Source: Gammaproteobacteria bacterium
GTDB taxonomy: Bacteria > Pseudomonadota > Gammaproteobacteria > SZUA-152
Assembly: GCA_021647505.1 (NCBI GenBank)
Contig: JAKIUN010000012.1
Location: 1-64,000 of the forward strand
Reading direction: 5' to 3'
DNA: 64,000 nucleotides
A program made the position numbers and the translations under genes. Below, piece after piece: positions 56,949 through 64,000 of this stretch. The stretch's first letter is position 1. Each line of letters starts with the position of its first letter. Below the pieces are notes generated by a model. It was not told the origin of the DNA and made no database searches. It was given only the letters and a program-made list of their open reading frames with translations.

Positions 56949-57249
56949 TCTTTTGGGAAAATAACCTGATCGAATTGCAGGTCAGTGAAGGTTTTTCAAC
57001 AGCCTGTTAAAAGTGGCATCGGGTTGGATCTTCAGTAAGGTATAGCCATATTTTTTCAAGAAATTATTGATTATGGTATTTTCCATGGCATCAACCATTA
57101 TGACCGCCATAAAACCCGCGCCAATACTGAACTTTTGTGGGCTATTTACAATCGAGTGGGAGTGACCGGTATTGACCGGTATTGACAGGCAATGGCTGGT
57201 AATGACTGGCATTAAACGTTTATAGAAGGATTCGCCTCGAATCTACGAA
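56949..57249. other. Module junction without a credible gene
   Basis: About 300 AT-rich bases hold the second guaA-end copy and its ~75-base upstream match to the third copy. A 76-codon minus-strand frame exists but is largely antisense to the repeat. I see no integrase remnant. Confidence 0.45.
57148..57165 (+). other. att-like site (copy 2)
   Basis: ACAATCGAGTGGGAGTGA reads TIEWE-stop like the guaA end. The preceding bases include AAAACCCGCGCCAATACTG, shared with copy 3. Confidence 0.7.
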
Positions 57250-58428
57250 TCACGCAGGCATCACAATCTGCTCGGGATCGATTTTATGCCATGGCAGGAT
57301 AGTGACGTTGGAGCGAGTCTGCAGGGTGTCGCCGCCGTAAATTAGCCATGCTTTCCCGGCGGTCTCACCTGCCAGTTTTCGCCAGAAATCCAATCCCTTG
57401 AAATAATCCCGGTTGATGGTCTGACCGGATTTTATTTCCAGTGGTGACAGGTGTGTTCCATGATCAATCAGCAGGTCTACCTCGTGCCCTGATCGATCAC
57501 GCCAGAAGTAAAGGTTCGAGGCCTCGCCCGCATTGTAGCGGGCCTTGAGTAATTCGCTGATGACCCAGGTTTCGAATAATGCGCCGCGTTGAACATGGGT
57601 GGCCAGTTGGTTCATGTTCTGAATACCGAGCAACCAGGTCGCAAGACCTGTATCCAGAAAATAGAGTTTGGGTGTCTTAACCAGACGTTTGTTGAAATTC
57701 TGGTGGTGAGGTGGCAGCAGATGTACGATGTAACTCGCTTCCAGCACAGATATCCAGGCTTTGGCCGTGTTGTGCGTAATGCCGGCGTCATTGGCCAGCG
57801 AGGAAAGATTGAGGAGTTGTCCGGTTCGACCTGCGCACAATTTCAGGAACCGTTGAAATGTCCCAAGATCCTGCACGTTAATCAATTGCCGGACATCGCG
57901 TTCCAGGTAAGTGCGCACATAATTCCCATACCACGGATGTGGCTCGAGTCTGCGATCAAAGATGGGAGGGTACGCGCCATAAAAAAGGGTTTGGTCGAGC
58001 TGGCGGCTGATTTGTCCTGTGCGCTTTAATTCGCCGTATGTCATGGGAAGCAGAGTAAGCAATGCTGCTCTGCCGGCCAGACTTTGTGTGATGCCCGATA
58101 GCAGGTCGAACTGTTGTGAGCCTGTCAGGATAAATTCGCCGGGCCGTTGCCGCTCGTCTATGCGTGTCTGCAGATAGGAAAACAGGGCAGGGCAGCGTTG
58201 CGCCTCATCCAGAATTGCATCTTCGGTAAACTGGTTCAGAAAGCCTCGGGGGTCACTTTCGGCAAAGTCCCGCTGATCGAGATCCTCAAGAGATATGTAA
58301 TGGTGTTCAGGAAAAGCATGGCGCACCAGCGTGGATTTGCCGGACTGGCGTGGACCGGTGACTACGACCACTGGGTAGCCGCTGGCGAAGCGCTGAAGTC
58401 TGGCCTCAGCCTCTCGGGGGATATACAT
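57250..58428 (-). CDS. AAA ATPase with DUF4143 domain
   Basis: The 392-residue protein has an N-terminal AAA_14 ATPase: Walker A VVTGPRQSGKSTLVRHAF, Walker B DAILDEAQRCP, and sensor FILTGSQQFDLL. The C-terminal DUF4143 part contains a restriction-like nuclease pattern, RDRSGHEVDLLIDHG and LEIKSG. This family is widespread, often mobile, and of unknown function. I take ATG 58428, which opens MYIPREAEARLQ. A TTG at 58488 lies inside a palindrome and is less likely. It is the cargo of the second guaA module. Confidence 0.85.
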   Translation of the reverse strand: MYIPREAEARLQRFASGYPVVVVTGPRQSGKSTLVRHAFPEHHYISLEDLDQRDFAESDPRGFLNQFTEDAILDEAQRCPALFSYLQTRIDERQRPGEFILTGSQQFDLLSGITQSLAGRAALLTLLPMTYGELKRTGQISRQLDQTLFYGAYPPIFDRRLEPHPWYGNYVRTYLERDVRQLINVQDLGTFQRFLKLCAGRTGQLLNLSSLANDAGITHNTAKAWISVLEASYIVHLLPPHHQNFNKRLVKTPKLYFLDTGLATWLLGIQNMNQLATHVQRGALFETWVISELLKARYNAGEASNLYFWRDRSGHEVDLLIDHGTHLSPLEIKSGQTINRDYFKGLDFWRKLAGETAGKAWLIYGGDTLQTRSNVTILPWHKIDPEQIVMPA

Positions 58429-58470
58429 CAGGTTCGCTCTGATTCGTTTCTCATATCGGTAAGGTAGCTC

Positions 58471-58511
58471 ATTTTGGCTAATTGTCAATACGATTGATAA
58501 TTAGCCAAAAT
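58471..58511. promoter_or_regulatory. 41-bp palindrome upstream of the AAA ATPase gene
   Basis: The arms ATTTTGGCTAATT and AATTAGCCAAAAT are perfect inverts. The inner TGTCAAT and ATTGATA differ by one pair around a CGA centre. It is 43 bases upstream of the chosen start, where a promoter would be, and probably is an operator or a cruciform site. Confidence 0.65.
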
Positions 58512-58748
58512 TCAGCATTCCAGCTTCTTGGGGTTGTCCATTTTCCCCTGCAATACCAACACTTGAATCAGGCACGCTGTGATGACCAGGGCTGTCAGTA
58601 AACCGATGTCGTTGGTCTGTTACGATATCGTTAACCGCACTCAATACAACTCACTGAGCAACAAATTCTGAACATAGTATATTTCATGGTATCGGCACTT
58701 ATGTCTCTCTCAAAACCCGCGCCATTACTGGCTTTCCCCGGTTCGTTT

Positions 58749-58766
58749 ACAATCGAGTGGGAATAG
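58749..58766 (+). other. att-like site (copy 3), before tadA
   Basis: ACAATCGAGTGGGAATAG reads TIEWE-stop. It is preceded by AAAACCCGCGCCATTACTG, close to the sequence before copy 2. It lies 12 bases before the tadA start I chose and marks the right end of the inserted DNA. Confidence 0.75.
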
Positions 58767-58777
58767 GGCGGGCAGTT

Positions 58778-59284
58778 TTGGAAAGCCGGACAACTTCGAT
58801 TAGCCAGGATTTCACCAACGGTACACCGCGCGACCGGCAGTGGATGCGCCATGCCATGGTGCTGGCACAGCGCGCCGAGGTCGCAGGCGAAGTGCCGGTG
58901 GGCGCTGTTATCGTACGCGATAACAGCCTGTTGGCTGAAGGCTGGAATCAGCCTATCGGCGCTCACGACCCGACTGCCCATGCCGAAATCATGGCCCTGC
59001 GCGCGGGGGGGTTGAGCACGGCCAATTATCGCCTTACTGGCACCACCTTGTATGTGACCCTGGAGCCCTGTGTGATGTGTGCTGGCGCCATAGTTCATGC
59101 ACGCGTGGCGCGGCTGGTGTACGCTGCCACAGATCCGCGTGCCGGTGCCGCCGGGAGTGTTTTTTCTCTATTGGAAAATACGCCACTGAATCATCAGGTG
59201 CAGGTGCAGGGTGGGGTGCTGGCTGAAGCATGCAGTGACATGCTGCGGCAATTTTTTCGCGCACGGCGCAAAATATCCCGTTAA
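58778..59284 (+). CDS. tadA: tRNA-specific adenosine deaminase
   Basis: TadA converts A34 to inosine in tRNA-Arg(ACG). The 168-residue protein has the zinc-deaminase motifs HAEIMALRAGG, with catalytic Glu, and LEPCVMCAGAIVHAR, and the lead-in EVPVGAVIVRD. The start is uncertain. TTG 58778 gives a normal length, ATG 58844 gives a short form, and a GTG at 58757 lies within the att copy. In related genomes tadA directly follows guaA; here it is 2.9 kb away. Confidence 0.92.
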   Translation: MESRTTSISQDFTNGTPRDRQWMRHAMVLAQRAEVAGEVPVGAVIVRDNSLLAEGWNQPIGAHDPTAHAEIMALRAGGLSTANYRLTGTTLYVTLEPCVMCAGAIVHARVARLVYAATDPRAGAAGSVFSLLENTPLNHQVQVQGGVLAEACSDMLRQFFRARRKISR

Positions 59285-59343
59285 TAATGATGTGCGATGT
59301 ATTGAGCGCGAAATCGATAGCGCGTATCCTACCCTCCCTGTTT

Positions 59344-59890
<547 letters not shown>

Positions 59891-60724
59891 ATGGATGCAT
59901 TGTTTAACTCTGATGTAGATTATCTTGGCACCTATATTATTCCTTGGGCCGTTAATCTTGTTCTGGCATTGGTCATTTTCATTATTGGGCGCTGGATTGC
60001 GCGAGCAGTGACCAACGCGGTGGGTCGCCTGATGAAAAAGGGCGGCATAGATGAGTCCCTGGTCGACTTTCTCAGCAACCTGATTTTTGCCGCGCTGTTG
60101 GTCGTGGTTATCATCGCGGCGCTGGGTCAACTGGGTGTAGACACAACGTCAGTAATGGCTATCTTTGCGACCGCCGGCTTAGCTGTAGGTTTGGCACTGA
60201 AAGATTCACTGGGTAATCTGGCGTCGGGGGTGATGCTGGTGCTGTTCAAGCCTTTCAAACTCGGCGATTTCATCGAAGCGGGTGGTGAATCAGGGGTGGT
60301 GGAATCGATCCGTATTTTCAGCACGCTGTTGAAAACCGCAGATAATCGCGAGATTACGGTGCCAAACGGACAGATTTATGGTGGCACCATCGTCAATTTC
60401 AGCGCCCGTGATACACGCCGTATTGATCTGATATTCGGCATCGGTTATGGCGATGACATCCGCCAGGCCAAGCAGTTGATTGAAGAAGTGATGGCAGCCG
60501 ACGAACGTATCCTGAAAGATCCGGCCGCTGTGGTGATGGTTGCAGAGCTGGCCGATAGCAGCGTGAATCTGGCGGTGCGGCCGTGGGTGGCGACTGCGGA
60601 CTATTGGGGCGTACGTGCCGCGCTGTTGGAGAATGTAAAAATCACCCTTGACGATGCCGGAATTTCGATTCCCTATCCACAAACGGATGTGCATCTGTTT
60701 TCGGTGGACGAACAGGCCGCCTGA
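59891..60724 (+). CDS. mscS: Small-conductance mechanosensitive channel
   Basis: The 277-residue inner-membrane channel opens on hypo-osmotic shock. Three membrane helices (about 18-38, 58-80 and 85-110) are visible. TM3 is the pore helix (VGLALKDSLGNLASGVMLVL), followed by the beta domain (FIEAGGESGVVESIRIFST) and the cytoplasmic cage (ITVPNGQIYGG). Size matches E. coli MscS. A terminator follows. Confidence 0.94.
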   Translation: MDALFNSDVDYLGTYIIPWAVNLVLALVIFIIGRWIARAVTNAVGRLMKKGGIDESLVDFLSNLIFAALLVVVIIAALGQLGVDTTSVMAIFATAGLAVGLALKDSLGNLASGVMLVLFKPFKLGDFIEAGGESGVVESIRIFSTLLKTADNREITVPNGQIYGGTIVNFSARDTRRIDLIFGIGYGDDIRQAKQLIEEVMAADERILKDPAAVVMVAELADSSVNLAVRPWVATADYWGVRAALLENVKITLDDAGISIPYPQTDVHLFSVDEQAA

Positions 60725-60751
60725 TCGTCTGTGGCAATCCTGGTCGGGATG

Positions 60752-60780
60752 AAAGGGGCATTCAGCCCCCTTTATTCTTT
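60752..60780 (+). terminator. Rho-independent terminator after mscS
   Basis: AAAGGGGC and CCCCCTTT form a stem around CATTCAG, followed by a T-rich tail (TATTCTTT). Confidence 0.65.
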
Positions 60781-60820
60781 GCCGGCAACGCGGGAGTGGC
60801 CGCGTGGTATTTTTCCCCTA

Positions 60821-60997
60821 GGAGCGTGCACGTAATAACATCCTGATATGGCGCTCATATTTAGTCTGTATTTGTTCGTTCTGATTGAACACAAGCGTAG
60901 GAATAGTTGTTCTATTTTGAGATTTTGTGATTGAAGAACGGGCGAAGACGGGCTGAAGATGGGATGCAAGATCGGGAAGTTATTACGTGCACGCTCC
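60821..60997. mobile_element. MITE with perfect 19-bp inverted ends (177 bp)
   Basis: GGAGCGTGCACGTAATAAC at 60821-60839 is exactly inverted at 60979-60997. TA lies on both outer sides, consistent with a TA target duplication of the IS630/Tc1-mariner kind. No coding capacity inside. It abuts the stop codon of the minus-strand gene on its right. Confidence 0.85.
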
Positions 60998-61315
60998 TTA
61001 GGGTTGATCGGTTGTGCTGGAGAGGCAGCGTGTGGTGTTTTCCTTCGCTGTGTTAACGCATGCCAAGTGCTTCTGTGGCTCATCCTGATATAGCTGGGTG
61101 CATATTTTATAACTGCGAATCAGGGCCCAGTTGCACTCCATCTGTTGTTCAATTCGTTGCAGAGCTGCCCGTTGTCTGTCGTTGTGCTGCTCATGTTCAT
61201 CAATGTCTTCGAGCAACTGACGGAGTGCCTGCTTTGTCTGAGGGGGGGCGATTTCCGCCGCACTGGCAAGTGAGAGGGCGAATAGGAACAGGACGGTGCT
61301 TCGAAGAACAATCAT
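60998..61315 (-). CDS. Small secreted helical protein
   Basis: The 105-residue protein has a signal peptide (MIVLRSTVLFLFALSLASA) and a helical mature part with four Cys (MECNWALIRSYKICTQLYQD, LACVNTAKENTTRC). No family is recognised. The stop TAA overlaps the TA flank of the MITE, so the C-terminus may have been altered by the insertion. Confidence 0.6.
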   Translation of the reverse strand: MIVLRSTVLFLFALSLASAAEIAPPQTKQALRQLLEDIDEHEQHNDRQRAALQRIEQQMECNWALIRSYKICTQLYQDEPQKHLACVNTAKENTTRCLSSTTDQP

Positions 61316-61488
61316 TGTGGTTACATCTGTGATCACGCGGCCAAGAATAGCAAATACGAAGGCCGGTGTGCAGGTCTTTGAACCTCAGGTTTGTTATCGC
61401 TAGAAATCGCTAGAACAAATAGAACTCCCCTAAAGAACCCTCTGTTTTAAGTCGATGTCTTTCCGGTGAGGGCTCTTTTGAGGGCGGG

Positions 61489-63654
61489 ATGTGTCGATGG
61501 ATCTCACGGATGCGGTGTAGCTTGCTGCACGACCAATCAATGCGGGGGCTTCAAGGGGTGTCTGAGCTGCTGAACGTGCTGCTGGTGGAAGATTCTGAGG
61601 ATGATGCAATCCTGACTCGGCGCCAGCTGTCACAGGCAGGTTTCGTGCTTTATTGCGAGCGGGTCGACAGTGCCAGACTCATGCAGGCTGCATTGGACTC
61701 TCGTGATTGGGATGTAGTTATATCCGATTATCATATGCCCGGCTTTAGTGGCTCTGCGGCGTTGAAACTGTTGCAGGCAACGGAGCTGGATATCCCCTTT
61801 GTCATCGTTTCCGGGGCGATTGGTGAGGGAATCGCCGTCGAGTTGATGCGTGCCGGAGCGCATGATTACATCATGAAAGACAATTTGGCGCGGTTGGCGC
61901 CGGCCATTGAGCGTGAGCTGCGCGAGGCCGGTGAACGCCGTGCGCGCCGGGCGGCAGAGGCGGATTTGCGGCTGGCTGCCAAGGTCTTCGAGGGGAGTGT
62001 CGAAGGCATCCTGATTACGGATAAGGACGGCCGTATTCTTCGTATCAATCAGGCCTTCCTGGATATCACCGGTTATGGTGAAGACGAGGCGATCGGTCAG
62101 AGACCCCGTATGCTGCAATCCGGCCGCCATGATGAGGCATTTTTTCGCCATATGTGGGCATCATTGGTCGACACGGGCTCCTGGCAGGGTGAGATTTGGA
62201 ACCGACGCAAAAATGGTGAGATTTATCCCGAGTGGCTGACGATTAGTGCGGTCAGTGATGAGTCGGGCCAAGTCACGCATTACATTGGTGGTTTCACTGA
62301 CCTGAGTCAGCAAAAACAGGCTGAGGAGCATATCCAGCATCTGATGTACTATGATGCACTGACTAATCTGCCCAACCGCACGCTGTTCCGCGATCACTTT
62401 CAGCACTGCATGCTGCGAACCCGGCGTTCTAACGACCATACGGCCTTCATTCATCTGGATCTCGATCGCTTTATCAAGGTCAACGATACCCTGGGGCATG
62501 CCGTGGGTGACCAGTTATTGCTGCAGGTGGGGCAGAGGTTGTCCAAGACTATTCGCCCGATGGACTTCGTGGCGCGCCTGGGGGGGGATGATTTTGCCAT
62601 AGCCGTGCCGGCGCTGATGACGCGTGCCGAAGTGGAAGATTTCCTGGAGACGATTGTCGATGTCTTCGCTGAACCTTTTTGTATCGCGAAAAGGGAGATA
62701 TTTCTCGTGCCCAGTATGGGAGCGGTCATGTACCCGGATGACGCCAGCAGTTATGACGAGCTGGCCTGCTGTGCTGAGACGGCCCTGCAATATGCAAAGC
62801 GGCTGGGGGAGCGCTATCAGTTCTACCACAGTGCCATGAATACCGATGCCGATGAACGCTTGAATATGGAAAGCGCCCTGCGGCGAGCGCTGGAACGCGA
62901 TGAGTTCCGCCTGCACTATCAACCCCAGGTGGATGTATCGACGGGCGATGTCATTGGTGTCGAGGCCTTGCTGCGTTGGGAGCGACGCGATGACGGCATG
63001 GTGATGCCGGGTCGCTTTATCCCCCTGCTGGAGGATACGGGATTGATTATCCCGGTTGGTGAATGGGTATTAAGACGTGCCTGTCGCGATCAGCAAACGT
63101 GGCTGGCGGAGGGAGGCAGGCCGGTGCCGGTTGCGGTCAATCTGTCACCACGCCAATTCCGCAACCGGGATCTGGTGCATATGATCGATAAGGTGCTGGA
63201 GGAAAGTGGTACAGATCCGCACCTGCTGGAGCTGGAAATTACCGAAAGCAGTGTCATGGATGACCCGGAGTTTGCGATGCAGACCCTTCAGGCCTGCCAC
63301 GAACGGGGTATCCGCATTGCCATCGATGACTTTGGTACGGGTTACTCGTCGCTCAGCTATCTGAAGCGTTTCCCGCTGGATGTGCTGAAGATTGATCGTT
63401 CCTTCGTCGCCGATGTGCCCGGGAATGATGACGATGCAGCTATTATTGACACCATTATCGCCATGGCGCACCGTTTGAATCTGCGTGTGATTGCCGAAGG
63501 CGTGGAGACTGCGGCACAGCAGGGTTTTCTGCGTGAACACGGCTGCGACTGGGTGCAGGGCTATTATTTTGGCCGGCCCATGCCGCTGCCAGATCTGTTG
63601 CATTATCTGCAAAAGCAGGCAGCGACTCCCGCCCGGGAGGGTTTGCGAGACTAG
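61489..63654 (+). CDS. REC-PAS-GGDEF-EAL c-di-GMP protein
   Basis: The protein has up to 721 residues. The receiver domain (about 28-145) has LLVEDSEDDAILTRR and phospho-Asp in DVVISDYHMPGFSG. A PAS domain follows (about 165-280), then GGDEF (about 285-445) with signature GGDDF, and EAL (about 465-710) with EALLRWE and DDFGTGYSSLSYLKRFPLD, catalytic residues intact. It probably breaks down c-di-GMP; cyclase activity is possible. An internal ATG near MRGLQGVSELLNVLLVEDS may be the true start. A single-domain response regulator follows. Confidence 0.9.
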   Translation: MCRWISRMRCSLLHDQSMRGLQGVSELLNVLLVEDSEDDAILTRRQLSQAGFVLYCERVDSARLMQAALDSRDWDVVISDYHMPGFSGSAALKLLQATELDIPFVIVSGAIGEGIAVELMRAGAHDYIMKDNLARLAPAIERELREAGERRARRAAEADLRLAAKVFEGSVEGILITDKDGRILRINQAFLDITGYGEDEAIGQRPRMLQSGRHDEAFFRHMWASLVDTGSWQGEIWNRRKNGEIYPEWLTISAVSDESGQVTHYIGGFTDLSQQKQAEEHIQHLMYYDALTNLPNRTLFRDHFQHCMLRTRRSNDHTAFIHLDLDRFIKVNDTLGHAVGDQLLLQVGQRLSKTIRPMDFVARLGGDDFAIAVPALMTRAEVEDFLETIVDVFAEPFCIAKREIFLVPSMGAVMYPDDASSYDELACCAETALQYAKRLGERYQFYHSAMNTDADERLNMESALRRALERDEFRLHYQPQVDVSTGDVIGVEALLRWERRDDGMVMPGRFIPLLEDTGLIIPVGEWVLRRACRDQQTWLAEGGRPVPVAVNLSPRQFRNRDLVHMIDKVLEESGTDPHLLELEITESSVMDDPEFAMQTLQACHERGIRIAIDDFGTGYSSLSYLKRFPLDVLKIDRSFVADVPGNDDDAAIIDTIIAMAHRLNLRVIAEGVETAAQQGFLREHGCDWVQGYYFGRPMPLPDLLHYLQKQAATPAREGLRD

Positions 63655-63660
63655 CGTGGA

Positions 63661-63735
63661 TAGAAAACGGGTTTTTTGACCCGTATTCGGACTTTCAGTC
63701 CGTAAAACTAACCCGCTTGCTTTAGCGGGTGGTTG
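63661..63735. repeat. IS200/IS605-like terminal hairpins, inverse copy
   Basis: ACGGGTTTTTTGACCCGT, CGGACTTTCAGTCCG and AACCCGCTTGCTTTAGCGGGT are the inverse of the first three hairpins at 47836-47912. The rest of the element is absent here. It begins six bases after the EAL gene stop. Confidence 0.75.
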
Positions 63736-63886
63736 TTGAGTACCTTATCAGCCTGAATTATGTCTAGATCACTGATTCTACCATTGAATCAGGCAGGCTC
63801 TGTGGTAGATTCAGGGATGCACGGGAAAGCTGGTATATCCCAATTGCTATGCTAAGGTGAATGGAGGAGTTGTGAGGGATTACACA

Positions 63887-64000
63887 ATGTCAGACAAGGT
63901 GATTTTGCTGGTCGAGGATAATCCCGACGATGAGGCACTGACCCTGCGGGCTCTGAAGAAGAATAATATTTTGAATGAAGTTGTCGTCGCTCGTGACGGT
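63887..64000 (+). CDS. Response regulator receiver, cut by window end
   Basis: The first 38 residues, [20 protein letters not shown] then [18 protein letters not shown], are the start of a CheY-like receiver of the Rcp1 type. The acidic pair ED in VEDNPDDE is present; the phospho-Asp lies beyond the window. It may signal to or from the neighbouring REC-PAS-GGDEF-EAL protein. Confidence 0.85.
   Translation, partial: MSDKVILLVEDNPDDEALTLRALKKNNILNEVVVARDG

Noticed and set aside
56982-57212. Minus-strand frame with SHSIV string
   Set aside because: SHSIV is the antisense of the guaA end (TIEWE); the same string appears at all three att copies. Not a protein.
58631-59098. 155-codon minus-strand frame over the start of tadA
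   Set aside because: Antisense to tadA and the third att copy; no support.

Overview
The window reads as a chromosome segment of a Gammaproteobacterium. Signs of this are xseB-ispA-dxs, the xseA/guaB-guaA-tadA neighbourhood, the complete EF-P beta-lysylation set (epmB, efp, epmA), PilU, a FimX-like regulator and topoisomerase IV. A tandem rhodanese, a PCu(A)C copper chaperone, and a small lipoprotein resembling SoxXA-binding proteins hint at a sulfur oxidiser. That lifestyle is inference, not proof.

Layout. 1-2.3 kb is a decayed integron: the 3' end of a group II intron, one cassette-like gene reading away from a frameshifted and truncated integron integrase, then an IS4-family scrap and a dispersed palindrome. 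2.5-5.8 kb is a tightly overlapping glycerol-phosphate operon (FGGY kinase, phosphodiesterase, FAD dehydrogenase). 6-13 kb is minus-strand housekeeping (rhodanese, pilU, suhB, folE2, queD, dxs). 13.4-21.2 kb is a plus-strand accessory block. It separates ispA-xseB from dxs and carries a membrane Ser/Thr kinase, a caspase-like protease, an alpha/beta hydrolase, an autotransporter and a histidine phosphatase. The first four are overlapping or closely spaced. They are the best candidate in the window for an undescribed system: cytoplasmic kinase signalling coupled to an exported protease and a surface protein.

22-31.5 kb holds rubrerythrin, a DUF3501 protein, and parE and parC. The two topoisomerase genes are separated by a toxin-antitoxin pair whose toxin is broken by a RAYT/REP element, a cold-shock/excalibur protein, a dead second RAYT copy and a glycosyltransferase. 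31.7-38.7 kb pairs a FimX-like GGDEF/EAL protein with two long proteins having PilZ-like C-terminal regions, plus htpX. This probably serves c-di-GMP control of type IV pili, with pilU elsewhere in the window. 38.9-45.9 kb is EF-P modification, a PilZ protein, Psd, PCu(A)C and ferrochelatase. 46-50 kb is a low-density zone of IS and palindrome remnants and poorly known genes. 50.6-55.8 kb is xseA, guaB and guaA.

55.8-58.8 kb is an integration hotspot. The last 18 bases of guaA recur twice downstream, bounding two small modules between guaA and tadA: a dead primase fragment with a RelE/XRE pair, and an AAA/DUF4143 ATPase with a 41-bp palindrome. 59-64 kb holds tRNA-Ser(CGA), an MscS channel, a MITE, a REC-PAS-GGDEF-EAL protein and a truncated response regulator. 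Several families of small palindromic repeats recur across the window.
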